Program-made: the position numbers and the translations under genes
Shown here: positions 55,301-63,801 of the stretch, piece by piece
How positions within the stretch are numbered: the first letter of the stretch is position 1
Layout: the number at the start of each line of letters is the position of its first letter
DNA from: Myroides oncorhynchi
GTDB lineage: Bacteria > Bacteroidota > Bacteroidia > Flavobacteriales > Flavobacteriaceae
Direction of reading: 5' to 3'
DNA length: 64,000 nucleotides
NCBI RefSeq assembly: GCF_020905415.1
Contig: NZ_JAJJMP010000001.1
Span: forward strand, 1,313,501-1,377,500
Notes under the pieces: generated by a model
What the model saw: only the letters and a program-made list of their open reading frames with translations
Told to the model about the DNA's origin: nothing
Database searches by the model: none

Positions 55301-55468
55301 GGAATAGGTTCTGATGTTCAGAGACCATTAGCAACAGTTATTGTATATGGACTGTTATTTGCGACTGTACTAACACTGTTTGTATTGCCTGCTTTATATT
55401 ATATGGTAGAACGCAAATGGGGTAATGACAACGATTTTGTAAAGAGTGAAATGGACGAAGAAAATTAG
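52355..55468 (+). CDS. CzcA/CusA-family heavy-metal RND efflux pump
   Basis: 1037 residues with twelve membrane helices and two large periplasmic loops. It has the HME-type start KRWLVAALFALLCIFGYYSW and YPDIADVTSQVVTQVPG, and the helix-4 signature DFGIIVDGAIVMMES (from Asp397), resembling CzcA/CnrA-type pumps for divalent cations more than Cu/Ag pumps. It exports metal ions by proton antiport through a tripartite complex with its neighbours. The exact metal (Zn, Co, Ni, Cd) cannot be decided. Gaps to neighbours are 17 and 8 bases. Confidence 0.94.
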   Translation: MKKGIIDTAIHKRWLVAALFALLCIFGYYSWKQLSIEAYPDIADVTSQVVTQVPGLAAEEIELQITIPIERALNGMPGMHVMRSNSTFGLSMITIVFADGVDDYFARQRIQERLNDVELPYDAAPELDPLTSPIGEVYRYIIEGDGYSLRELTDLQNFVIIPKLNQVPGVAEVTNFGGITTQFQIELDPHKLEQYGLSLSDVTETIEENNVNAGGSVLTRGDLGYVVRGIGLIKDLEDLGKIVVKAEDGIPVFLNDLGRLKYGNVERKGVLGFTDRERDYSDSIEGIVLLLKHENPSVVLEKIHKYVDELNNGILPEGVRIHTFLDRTDLVDTTLHTVSWTLIEGISLVIIVLIVFLGNWRGALLVAITIPISLLFAFIMMHFTDIPANLLSLGAIDFGIIVDGAIVMMESILKKREDNPEEELKEKSIAQRTKEVAKPIFFATLIIITAYLPLFAFERVEKKLFTPMAFTVGYALIGALLVALILIPGLAYAVYRKPRKIYHNKWLEKLTSLYHNRIIKIVNKPKQVFIPLLVVLAITVGLSMKVGKDFLPPLDEGSIWLQVTLPPGISLEKSKEMSDTLRARTMKYDEVTYIMVQSGRNDDGTDPFTPSHFECSVGIKPYKEWPRGKTKDDLIEELAAEYESIPGFTVGFAQPMIDGVMDKISGAHSELVVKVYGEDFHETRRIANEVLGTLRTVDGAVDLAIDQEPPLPQLQIHANRDKIAQYGLNVSDVAELIEVAIGGKAISQIFIGNKVYDISARYTEESRNTPEKIANLMLTSSTGAKIPLSQVADVKTSTGESTITREMNRRHLTVKLNVRNRDLASLLKEAQQKIESDISYDHEKFHIEWGGQFENQNRAYSRLAVIVPLTLCLMFVLLYGAFGQFRQAGLLMIVVPLALFGGMLALNIRGMSLNVSSAVGFIALFGVAIQNGVIMISHINDLRRKGTALKDAVLTGAEQRFRPVLMTATVAVLGLFPASLATGIGSDVQRPLATVIVYGLLFATVLTLFVLPALYYMVERKWGNDNDFVKSEMDEEN

Positions 55469-55476
55469 TATTGGAT

Positions 55477-56772
55477 ATGAATGTTATTAAAAAATATATA
55501 CTAGTAGGATTATTATCTGTATTCTGTAATGGGGTTGTGTTCGCACAGCTCCATACAGAGGAAGTTGATGGTAAAACGGTGTTGACATATAAAGAATTTC
55601 TTCATAAGATGTCAATGAATAACTTAGGTTATGCTGCCGCTAAATACAATATAGATATTGCGGAAGCTGAGGTACAGGCTGCTAAAGTATTCCCTGATCC
55701 GGAGCTTAGTTTTGGTTGGTTTGATAACCAACAGAAGCGTATGCAGATGGGATATGGTTTTGAGGCGGAGTTATCATGGGATCTAGAATTAGGAGGAAAG
55801 CGTAAAGCTAGAAAGAACTTAGCAGCAGATCAAAAGGTATTAGCTGAATTAGAGCTTCAAGAGTTCTTCCAAACGCTACGTGCAGAGTCGACTATCTTGT
55901 TTTTAGAATCAATGCAAAATAAGATGCTATATGATATACACAAAGATTCTTATGAGTCTATGAGACAAGTAGCGAAGTCTGATAGTATCCGATATAATCT
56001 AGGTCAGATTAGTAAAGTAGATGCTATACAAAGTAACTTAGAAGCTAAGTCTATGTATAATGAGCTTCAGGATGCCAATGATACTTGGGAAAATAGCTTG
56101 ATAGAGATTAGAAATATCATTAGTACACAACGCAATGATACTATCTATTTGCCAAAAGGAGAGTTTAATAAGTTCGATAGACTATTTAATCTGGAAGAGT
56201 TAATCACTACAGCGCAAAATAATAGAGCTGACTTCTTAGTGGCTAGACAGAATAAAGTAGTAGCTAGTAAGCAAGTGACTTTAGCTAAGGCAGAGCGAGT
56301 TATAGACTTAGGACTTAATTTCGGTGTAGAGAACAATTCATTTGTAAAGAATGCCATTGCTCCAACACCTGGAAACACTGTAGTGAAAGCAGGATTCTCT
56401 GTGCCTCTTAAGTTCTCTAATCGAAAAGAAGCAGGATTAAAAACGGCTCTTTATGAAGAACGTCAAGCTCACTTAGAGTACGATCTAATAGAGTTAGAAC
56501 TAGAGAAAGAGATTACTCAAGCATATAGAAACTATCTAACGAAACAAAAGCAAATCAACCGATTTGAGAAAGGGATGTTAGATGAGGCAAAACAAGTGTT
56601 TGAGGGAATTAAGTATAGTTACCAAAGAGGGGCTAGTAGTTTATTAGAAGTATTAGATGCTCAACGTACTTATAACGAAACACAATTAGCATATGCAGAA
56701 ACTTTATTTGGTTATGCATCATCGTTAGTAGAGTTAGAGAATGCAGTGGGTATTTGGGATATTGATTTTTAA
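55477..56772 (+). CDS. TolC-family outer-membrane channel of the efflux system
   Basis: 431 residues with a signal peptide (YILVGLLSVFCNGVVFAQ). The two-fold repeated outer-membrane-efflux pattern is seen as long coiled-coil helices, for example in residues 60-130 and 340-425, with YQRGASSLLEVLDAQRTYNE near the end, a typical TolC/CzcC C-terminal block. It completes the tripartite pump. I use ATG 55477; the frame also offers TTG 55471 two codons earlier. Confidence 0.92.
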   Translation: MNVIKKYILVGLLSVFCNGVVFAQLHTEEVDGKTVLTYKEFLHKMSMNNLGYAAAKYNIDIAEAEVQAAKVFPDPELSFGWFDNQQKRMQMGYGFEAELSWDLELGGKRKARKNLAADQKVLAELELQEFFQTLRAESTILFLESMQNKMLYDIHKDSYESMRQVAKSDSIRYNLGQISKVDAIQSNLEAKSMYNELQDANDTWENSLIEIRNIISTQRNDTIYLPKGEFNKFDRLFNLEELITTAQNNRADFLVARQNKVVASKQVTLAKAERVIDLGLNFGVENNSFVKNAIAPTPGNTVVKAGFSVPLKFSNRKEAGLKTALYEERQAHLEYDLIELELEKEITQAYRNYLTKQKQINRFEKGMLDEAKQVFEGIKYSYQRGASSLLEVLDAQRTYNETQLAYAETLFGYASSLVELENAVGIWDIDF

Positions 56773-56783
56773 GAAATAGAAGT

Positions 56784-57494
56784 ATGAGAAACTTAATATT
56801 AAGTGTTTGTTCAGTGATAGTAGTATGTGGTACTGCATTAGCACAAGATGTCAATCACGATTTAAAAGGAAATACTACTTTTAGTGTAAAAGGAGGTTGG
56901 ATACAGTCTACGCTTAAAGGTGATGACCTAGAGTATCTAGCGATAGATGGTAAAATAAGTAAACGCAATAATTTCTTCGTAGGAGTAAGTGTAGATAATA
57001 GTTTAAGTAAACACTTCGGTTTAAAACATGAGTTGTTTTACCAGCAGTATGGAGGTCGTTTTGATAGAGAGTTAGAAGATGATGTAACATTAGATGCAAA
57101 ACTTCAGATGAATAGTATTCGTCTTAATCCTATCAGTGCAGTGTTTAAGACTGGCGGATTACAAGTATATGCAGGTCCGTATGTGAATATGTTAGTGTAT
57201 TCTTCACTTACAGCAGTAGATGAAGAGGGCAATAAGTATAAAGATCACGGTATCTTCGGTAGCATTGATGATGATCAAGAAGATGGACAGTACTTACAAA
57301 AGATGGACTATGGGATAGTAGCTGGTGCAGAGTATCAGTTTGACTGTGGGTTCTTAGTAGGAGCAAGTTATAGCAGAGGGTTTGCTAGTATTTTTGACAA
57401 CTCTAATACATTTGGATTAGAAGAGAATGCAGGTGGGAATGACTTAAAGATATATAACCAAAGCTTTAATGTCTTCGTGGGATATAGATTCTAA
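56784..57494 (+). CDS. outer-membrane beta-barrel protein in the efflux operon
   Basis: 236 residues with a signal peptide (LILSVCSVIVVCGTALAQ) and a C-terminal strand NVFVGYRF ending in Phe. Alternating strands such as FSVKGGWIQSTLKG and DYGIVAGAEYQF suggest an 8- to 10-strand barrel of the OMP_b-brl type. It starts 11 bases after the channel gene and precedes the operon terminator, so it belongs to the transcript. Its role in metal efflux is unknown; such a fourth gene is not part of standard czcCBA operons. Confidence 0.8.
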   Translation: MRNLILSVCSVIVVCGTALAQDVNHDLKGNTTFSVKGGWIQSTLKGDDLEYLAIDGKISKRNNFFVGVSVDNSLSKHFGLKHELFYQQYGGRFDRELEDDVTLDAKLQMNSIRLNPISAVFKTGGLQVYAGPYVNMLVYSSLTAVDEEGNKYKDHGIFGSIDDDQEDGQYLQKMDYGIVAGAEYQFDCGFLVGASYSRGFASIFDNSNTFGLEENAGGNDLKIYNQSFNVFVGYRF

Positions 57495-57523
57495 GTGAAT
57501 AGATTATTTTATAAGTGTAAGAG

Positions 57524-57557
57524 AAAAGAGGCTGTCTGATTAGACAGCCTCTTTTCG
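57524..57557 (+). terminator. rho-independent terminator of the efflux operon
   Basis: AAAAGAGGCTGTCT (57524-57537) pairs perfectly with AGACAGCCTCTTTT (57542-57555) around GATT. Confidence 0.95.
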
Positions 57558-57562
57558 TTATA

Positions 57563-57712
57563 CCTTAAATCTGGAGATAACGTTTAAACGAGAATGAATT
57601 ATACAAAATAGAACGATATTAGATTAAAGCGTACTGTGGTGTGGTTTTGGAGCTAATTGAAGCTATGTAAAGTAGAATTTATTCGTAGTAAATGGTAGTT
57701 GCAGATTTAAGG
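57563..57712. repeat. dispersed palindromic element, copy D (divergent)
   Basis: About 150 bases in the orientation of copy B. Ends CCTTAAATCTG and CAGATTTAAGG are perfect inverted copies; the arms pair along their length. Shared blocks with copy B include GAATTATACAAAATAG-like left-arm sequence and GTAGAATT in the right arm. It ends at the base next to the stop codon of the HAD gene. Confidence 0.78.
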
Positions 57713-58402
57713 TTATAATAGTATACCTCTTATTTCAGACAGTTTAGTGATAGCCGTGAAGTTAGGATGCACAATCTCGTGATCTATATGCTCGTGCAGC
57801 CAAGTTGTGTGAAAAGGGACGTGTACTGCGTGCCCCCCTAATTCTAGTACAGGAAGAACATCCGATCTTAGTGAGTTACCTATCATGATAAACTCTTCAG
57901 GTTTGATATCAAGGCGTCCTAGGAGCTTCTGATAATCTAGTTCTTCTTTGTCGGTCATTACTTCGATGTGATGGAAGTAAGAGCCTAAGCCTGATTTGTG
58001 AAGCTTTCTGTGTTGATCTTTAAGATCACCCTTAGTAGCGACTACTAGTTTATATTTTCCTTTAAGTTCTTTCAAAACATCTTCTACTTCATCTATAAGC
58101 TCGACTGGTTTAGTTAATAGATCTTTCCCAATAGAGATAATTCTAGTTATTACTTTGTGACTTACAGTGCCTTTAGATATTATCTCTGCAGCTTCTATCA
58201 TGGATAAGGTAAAGCCTTTAATCCCATACCCATAAAGAGGTAGGTTATCTATTTGAGTTTTGAATAATATCTGTGAGATACTTTGGTGTGTTAGGTAATC
58301 CTCCATTAAGACACAGAATTGTTTCTCTGCATCATTAAAGTAAGGTTCATTTACCCATAGGGTATCATCTGCATCAAAAGCAACTACTTTAAAGGGTTTC
58401 AT
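57713..58402 (-). CDS. HAD-superfamily hydrolase
   Basis: 229 residues. Motif I FDADDTLW (nucleophile Asp10, general acid Asp12), a helical cap (about 20-90), motif II Thr in VVATKGD, and motif III/IV in MIGNSLRSDVLPVLE. The YNDA-like cap and size recall YjjG-type nucleotidases and haloacid-dehalogenase-like phosphatases. Cytoplasmic; substrate unknown. Its promoter probably lies at 58431-58438 (minus-strand TATATTTA), with one mismatch to the -7 consensus. It is divergent from the SusC gene. Confidence 0.88.
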   Translation of the reverse strand: MKPFKVVAFDADDTLWVNEPYFNDAEKQFCVLMEDYLTHQSISQILFKTQIDNLPLYGYGIKGFTLSMIEAAEIISKGTVSHKVITRIISIGKDLLTKPVELIDEVEDVLKELKGKYKLVVATKGDLKDQHRKLHKSGLGSYFHHIEVMTDKEELDYQKLLGRLDIKPEEFIMIGNSLRSDVLPVLELGGHAVHVPFHTTWLHEHIDHEIVHPNFTAITKLSEIRGILL

Positions 58403-58686
58403 AAGTCATATTATTTTAAGATATGTGTCGTAAATATACGTTTTATCCCTTTTGATATCTATGCTATTGTAATAAAGTTGTATATAAATTGTGTTTTTTA
58501 TATGTTAAGTACTTATTAAATTAAAATTAATAAATCTTTAAATAGTCTTTGCATTTATACATAATATGTGAATAATATACCTTCTAAATATTGATTTTTA
58601 TGTTAATTTATTTATTATATATTCTTTATTATGTTTGTTTATTTAATATATTTTATTATTTTTTATTGTAATTATATGATATGTGT
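58403..58686. other. very AT-rich divergent spacer
   Basis: Between the HAD gene and the SusC promoter. Long T/A runs make it the most AT-rich stretch in the window. No gene, repeat or hairpin is recognised. Confidence 0.5.
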
Positions 58687-58715
58687 TTGTTTATATTATT
58701 TTTTTTATATTTTTG
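58687..58715 (+). promoter_or_regulatory. promoter of the susC-susD pair
   Basis: TTG (58687-58689), an 18-base spacer and TATTTTTG (58708-58715): full match to the Bacteroidota promoter. The start codon follows after 25 bases. Confidence 0.7.
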
Positions 58716-58740
58716 GCAATGCTAAAATAATCTTAAAAGG

Positions 58741-61700
58741 ATGTTTATGAAATTAAAACTTTACTTAACGTTTTCTATGCTTGTTTTAACAAGTGTAGTT
58801 TTTGCGCAAGCAAAAAAGGCAATTACAGGAAGTGTGAAGGACACAGATGGTTTGCCTTTAATAGGAGCGACAATTGTTCTTGAAGGTACAGATTTTGGTA
58901 CTAGTGCCGATGATAACGGTATTTTTACTATTAATGCTGGAGAGGGAGATGTTCTTGTCGTTTCTTATGTGTTTTATGAGACACAAAAAATTAGAATAAC
59001 ATCAAAGTCACATTATGATGTAAAATTAAAAGAAGATAGTCAAATACTAGATGACGTAGTAGTGGTAGCTTATGGTACTGCAACTAAAGAGTCTGTAACT
59101 GGTGCTATAGCAGTGGTAGATAGTAACGAAATCACCAAAAGACCAGGCTCAAGTGCTTTAGGAGCATTAGAAGGAGCTGCTCCAGGTATCCGTGTAAACA
59201 ATACTTCTGGTCAACCAGGTTCAGATCCAACTATTCGTATTCGTGGATTTTCATCTTTAACTTCAAATAGTCCATTATTAGTTGTAGATGGTATTGCATT
59301 TGAAGGAAATATTTCAGATTTAAACTCTAATGACATAGAAAGTATGTCTGTTTTAAAAGATGCTTCTGCTTCAACATTATATGGTAATAGAGCATCTAAT
59401 GGAGTTGTTATTATTACTACAAAAAAAGCCTCTAAAGGTAAAGGTTTCTTTGGAGTAAGTTTAAAACAAGGGCTTTTTACTAGAGGGGCTGCAGAATACG
59501 ATAAACTTGGTCCTAATGAGTTTATGGAGACTATGTGGAAAGCTAATAGGAATTCACTATTAGCAAATAATAGTTTAGCAGACGCAAATAGAAAAGCATC
59601 AGCAACACTAATACCAGATTATTTGTTAACTAATATTTATAATCTGCCAGGCGAGCAATTATTTGATGATAATGGAAAGATAGTTCCTAATGCTCAAATT
59701 TTACCAGGTTATGCAGGGGATCTAGATTGGTTTAAACCTATTGAAAGAACAGGGATGTACCAAGATATTAATATGAATGGACGAGTTGCTAATGAAAAAG
59801 GAGGAGCGTATTTCTCAGGAGGTTTTTTAAATAATGAAAGTTATTTGAAACATAGTGATTTTAAGCGTTTTAATTTTAGAGTTAATGCAGATTACCAGGT
59901 AAATAAGGCTATAAAAGTTGGAGCTAACGTTGCAAGTTCACATCAAGAATCAAGTGGATTATCAGCTTCTATGGATGATAATAGTACTATTGCAAATCCA
60001 TTTTATTTCGCACGTAATATCGCACCTATTTACCCTGTATATGCACATAATCCTCTAAGTGGTGATTTTCTGTATGATGAGCATGGAAATAAGATTTATG
60101 ATAATGGTGAAACTACACGTAAACAATTACCAGGAAGACATATTGTTTTGGAGACAGAGTTGAATAAACAATCGAGTGTTAGAAACACTATGAACTCTCA
60201 AGTTTTTGCAGACTTTAAGTTTTTAGAAGACTTTACTTTTACTGTTAGAGGAGATTTAAGTGTTAGAAATAGTGAGGCAAGAAAATATGATAATGCATTA
60301 ATTGGAGATGGTGCTCCAAACGGACGCTCTAGAAGAGATATTTATAGAGAAAAAACATATAGCGCACAACAATTATTAAATTGGAATAGAAGTTTTGGGG
60401 ATCATAACGTTGATGTATTAGTAGGTCATGAGAATTTCAATAATGATTACAGTTATATGTATGGAATGAAAACTAATCAAACATTCGTAGGAATGGATGA
60501 GTGGATAAACTTTACAGAAGCAGGTAATATATATGATTATACTGTAAAATATAGAACGGAAGGTTTTTTCTCTAGAGCAAAGTATAACTATGCTAATAAG
60601 TATTTTGCTGAAGCGTCATTCCGTAGAGATGGTTCTTCTAAGTTCCATAAAGATAACAGATGGGGTAACTTCTGGTCTTTAGGAGGTAGCTGGATTGTGT
60701 CAGCTGAAGATTTCTTCAAAGTTAAACAGATAGATTATTTAAAGCTTAGAGCTTCTTATGGTGAGGTTGGAGCTGATGGTGGAGCTGGTACATATGCTTA
60801 TCATGCTTTATATGCCTTAGTTAAAAATGGAGGAAAACCTGCGTTATATAAATCTCAAAATGGGAACCCAAATTTACAATGGGAAACATCATCTTCATTC
60901 AATATAGGACTTGACGCAAGATTATTTAATCGCGCTAATTTTACTGTTGAATATTTTGATAAAAAATCTCAGAACTTGTTATTTGATTTAACGATGCCAT
61001 TATCTAATGGTTCAATATCACCAGGAACTGCTGCTTCAACTATTAAGAGTAATATTGGAAGTATTGCAAATAGAGGTATTGAATTGTCTTTTGATGTAGA
61101 TCTTATTAAGACACCTGATTTCAAATGGAACTTTGGTGCTAATGCTACTTGGTTGACAAATAAAATTACTGAGTTACCTGAGGAAAATCGTAAAAATGGA
61201 ATTATCAGTGGTGATTTTTTAAGAGTTGAAGGGAAAAGTATTTATGAATTCTATTTAAATGATTTTGTAGGTGTGGATCAAATGACAGGAGATGCATTAT
61301 ATGTTGTTGATGACGTGAAGTATAACGTAAATGGATCAGCACCAGATAAGGATGTAGCTAAAGATTTGTCAGAAATTAACGGAGTGGTGTATACTAAAAA
61401 TGCTACTTATGCTAAGAAGAGATTTGCAGGAAGTGCAATTCCAAAAATGGAAGGAAGTTTTAATACATCGTTGAGCTATAAGAATTTTTCTTTTTCTGCT
61501 TTATTTACATATAGTTTAGGAGCGAAAGTTTATGACTATTCTTACGCAGGTTTAATGTCAGCACCTACTTCTCCAGGAGCTATGCATAAAGATATATTAG
61601 GTTCTTGGGATGGAGTACCAGAAGGTATGACAACAACATCTCCTGATCGAATTGATCCAAACGGATTACCAGTTCTTGATTTTACTAGAAGTACATTAAG

Positions 61701-61956
61701 TAGTGCTCGTTCAACGCGTTTTATGCAGAATGGAGATTATTTAGTTATTAAAAATGTTTCTTTAGCATACGATATCCCAAAAGATGTAGTTAAGAAATTT
61801 GGTGTAAGTAATTTATCTTTAACAGCATCTGTTGAAAACTTAGCAACATTTACTAAACTAAAAGGAATGAATTCACAAATGAGTTTTGCAGGTCAAGTAA
61901 TGAATTCATGGGTACCTCCTAGAACATTTATATTTGGAGTTAATGTTGGGTTCTAG
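58741..61956 (+). CDS. SusC/RagA-family TonB-linked outer-membrane transporter
   Basis: 1071 residues. Signal peptide ending FAQ, a carboxypeptidase-like domain (residues 26-105, AITGSVKDTDGLPLIGATIV), the SusC plug with the hallmark TIRIRGFSSL and LLVVDGI, then the barrel, ending in FIFGVNVGF. SusC forms a complex with the SusD lipoprotein encoded 35 bases downstream and imports oligomers captured at the surface. No glycoside hydrolase is adjacent, so the substrate cannot be named; a PafA-type phosphatase lies beyond susD. ATG 58747 is an alternative start two codons in. Confidence 0.94.
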   Translation: MFMKLKLYLTFSMLVLTSVVFAQAKKAITGSVKDTDGLPLIGATIVLEGTDFGTSADDNGIFTINAGEGDVLVVSYVFYETQKIRITSKSHYDVKLKEDSQILDDVVVVAYGTATKESVTGAIAVVDSNEITKRPGSSALGALEGAAPGIRVNNTSGQPGSDPTIRIRGFSSLTSNSPLLVVDGIAFEGNISDLNSNDIESMSVLKDASASTLYGNRASNGVVIITTKKASKGKGFFGVSLKQGLFTRGAAEYDKLGPNEFMETMWKANRNSLLANNSLADANRKASATLIPDYLLTNIYNLPGEQLFDDNGKIVPNAQILPGYAGDLDWFKPIERTGMYQDINMNGRVANEKGGAYFSGGFLNNESYLKHSDFKRFNFRVNADYQVNKAIKVGANVASSHQESSGLSASMDDNSTIANPFYFARNIAPIYPVYAHNPLSGDFLYDEHGNKIYDNGETTRKQLPGRHIVLETELNKQSSVRNTMNSQVFADFKFLEDFTFTVRGDLSVRNSEARKYDNALIGDGAPNGRSRRDIYREKTYSAQQLLNWNRSFGDHNVDVLVGHENFNNDYSYMYGMKTNQTFVGMDEWINFTEAGNIYDYTVKYRTEGFFSRAKYNYANKYFAEASFRRDGSSKFHKDNRWGNFWSLGGSWIVSAEDFFKVKQIDYLKLRASYGEVGADGGAGTYAYHALYALVKNGGKPALYKSQNGNPNLQWETSSSFNIGLDARLFNRANFTVEYFDKKSQNLLFDLTMPLSNGSISPGTAASTIKSNIGSIANRGIELSFDVDLIKTPDFKWNFGANATWLTNKITELPEENRKNGIISGDFLRVEGKSIYEFYLNDFVGVDQMTGDALYVVDDVKYNVNGSAPDKDVAKDLSEINGVVYTKNATYAKKRFAGSAIPKMEGSFNTSLSYKNFSFSALFTYSLGAKVYDYSYAGLMSAPTSPGAMHKDILGSWDGVPEGMTTTSPDRIDPNGLPVLDFTRSTLSSARSTRFMQNGDYLVIKNVSLAYDIPKDVVKKFGVSNLSLTASVENLATFTKLKGMNSQMSFAGQVMNSWVPPRTFIFGVNVGF

Positions 61957-61991
61957 TATTAGAAAGTATAAAGAATTAAATATTTAAAGAG

Positions 61992-63536
61992 ATGAAAATT
62001 AAATATATAAAGTACGTATTATTATCTACAGTGTTAACCTTAGGTTCATGTAGTAAAGATTATTTGGATACATTTCCTACTAATGCTACTTCTCCAGAAA
62101 CTGCATTTAAGACAACTGAAAGTGTAACAATGGCTGTTAATGGTTTAGCAAAACTGATGACAGCTCAACACACTAGTCAAGGTTTTAATGGTGAGGGGAC
62201 AATCAAATTGTTTTATGGAGAATATTCTGGGAGTAATTTTAGAAGAGATGACAATAGATTGATGAATCAAGTTAATGGTTTAAACATGTCTAATAATGAT
62301 ATTAGTTATAATAATTATCCTTGGCATTATTATTACATGTTAGTGACTAATGCAAATGCAATTATTGCAAATGTTGATGCTGCTAGTGGACCTGAAAATG
62401 AAAGAAAATATTTGAAAGCTCAAGCTCTTACTTATCGTGCTTATGCATTTACGATGTTAAATCAGATCTACGGACATCGTTGGCAAGATGCTGAGAAAGG
62501 AACTAAAAAAAGTATTATTCTTCGACTACATCCTGATGATCCTAAAGCTATGCCTTTAGCTACTCAGAATGATGTGTATGCACAGATATATAAAGATTTA
62601 GATGATGCAATACGCTTGTTTGATGAAAGCAAGTATAAAAGATCTGCAAGTTTAAATTATTTAGTTGATTCTAATGTTTCTCATGCAGTTTATGCAAGGG
62701 CTGCATTAATAAAACAGGATTATGCTGTTGCTTTAAGAGAAGCTAGTTTAGCGAGAAAGGGATATAATCTAATGAATGTCAATGCTTATAATGCTGGGTT
62801 CGCAAATCCTACATCAGAATGGATATGGAGTAGTTATGGAGCTCTAGAAGAAACTTTATATTTCTATTCTTATCAAGCATATTTAGCGTATAATGCGAGT
62901 ACTACTGTTGTTAGAACTATGCCAGGACGCATTAGTAAAGAATTTTATGAAACTATTCCTGCAACTGATATTCGCAAAGGCTTGTTTTTAGATCCAACTG
63001 GCTATGATCCTAGTACATATACTGCTGTGAGTGGAATTGCAAAAGCTAAGTCTCCTTTGGATCAAGATGCTAGAACACGTTTTCCTGATATTAAATCAAA
63101 TGCATCTGTTGCTGCTTATATGCAGTTTAAAGTAAAAGCAAATGAGATGCAAGGAGTAGGTCATTTAAATCATTTCCGTTCATCTGAAATGTATTTTATA
63201 GAAGCCGAAGCATTACATTTCTTAGGGCGTGATTCTGAAGCTGCAAAATTACTAGAAGAGTTGACAAAAGTATCAGGTAGAGATGCAAGTTATACTTGTT
63301 CAAAATCAGGTAAACCTTTGTTTGATGAAATAGTTAAATATAGAGGAATAGAGTTATGGGGAGAAGGTTTTGACTGGTTTGACCTTAAACGTTGGAATCT
63401 ACCTATTGTTAGAAAAGAGGCTGATAAAGGAGGAAATTATAGTACTGCTTTAGGTGTTACAATTTTACCAACAGAAAATAATAATTGGACTTATGTAATC
63501 CCTAGACAAGAATCAGATTATAACCCAAATATATAA
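61992..63536 (+). CDS. SusD/RagB-family substrate-binding lipoprotein
   Basis: 514 residues. Lipobox LTLGSC gives lipidated Cys20; the mature start SKDYLDTFPTNATSPETAF is typical of the family. TPR-like helices are in the N-terminal half (AQALTYRAYAFTMLNQIYG), and the C-terminal RGIELWGEGFDWFDLKRWN is the SusD signature. It sits on the outside of the outer membrane as the lid of the SusC transporter. A terminator follows, closing the two-gene unit. Confidence 0.94.
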   Translation: MKIKYIKYVLLSTVLTLGSCSKDYLDTFPTNATSPETAFKTTESVTMAVNGLAKLMTAQHTSQGFNGEGTIKLFYGEYSGSNFRRDDNRLMNQVNGLNMSNNDISYNNYPWHYYYMLVTNANAIIANVDAASGPENERKYLKAQALTYRAYAFTMLNQIYGHRWQDAEKGTKKSIILRLHPDDPKAMPLATQNDVYAQIYKDLDDAIRLFDESKYKRSASLNYLVDSNVSHAVYARAALIKQDYAVALREASLARKGYNLMNVNAYNAGFANPTSEWIWSSYGALEETLYFYSYQAYLAYNASTTVVRTMPGRISKEFYETIPATDIRKGLFLDPTGYDPSTYTAVSGIAKAKSPLDQDARTRFPDIKSNASVAAYMQFKVKANEMQGVGHLNHFRSSEMYFIEAEALHFLGRDSEAAKLLEELTKVSGRDASYTCSKSGKPLFDEIVKYRGIELWGEGFDWFDLKRWNLPIVRKEADKGGNYSTALGVTILPTENNNWTYVIPRQESDYNPNI

Positions 63537-63578
63537 TTTGGGATAATTCAATTAGTAAAAGAAATTAGTTAGCAAGTA

Positions 63579-63608
63579 AGACCGTTCATAAAAATGAACG
63601 GTCTTTTT
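63579..63608 (+). terminator. rho-independent terminator after susD
   Basis: AGACCGTTCAT (63579-63589) pairs perfectly with ATGAACGGTCT (63594-63604) around AAAA, followed by a T-run. Confidence 0.95.
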
Positions 63609-63726
63609 GTTTATGGCATTCTAATTAAGAGATAACATACGCTTAATCTTCGAGTTGATTAGATTATATATTTTTGGGCTCTATTGTACGAAATGTTAAT
63701 GTTGAATATTTTTATGTAATAAATGT

Positions 63727-63755
63727 TTGTAAAGTAGTTGAGTTTAATAGTTTTG
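63727..63755 (+). promoter_or_regulatory. promoter of the PafA-type phosphatase gene
   Basis: TTG (63727-63729), 18-base spacer and TAGTTTTG (63748-63755), a full match. The start codon follows after 46 bases, so the gene can be expressed independently of susCD. Confidence 0.7.
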
Positions 63756-63801
63756 TAAACGAAGACTTTATTAGAGACATATACTAACCTTAATTAAAAA
63801 G

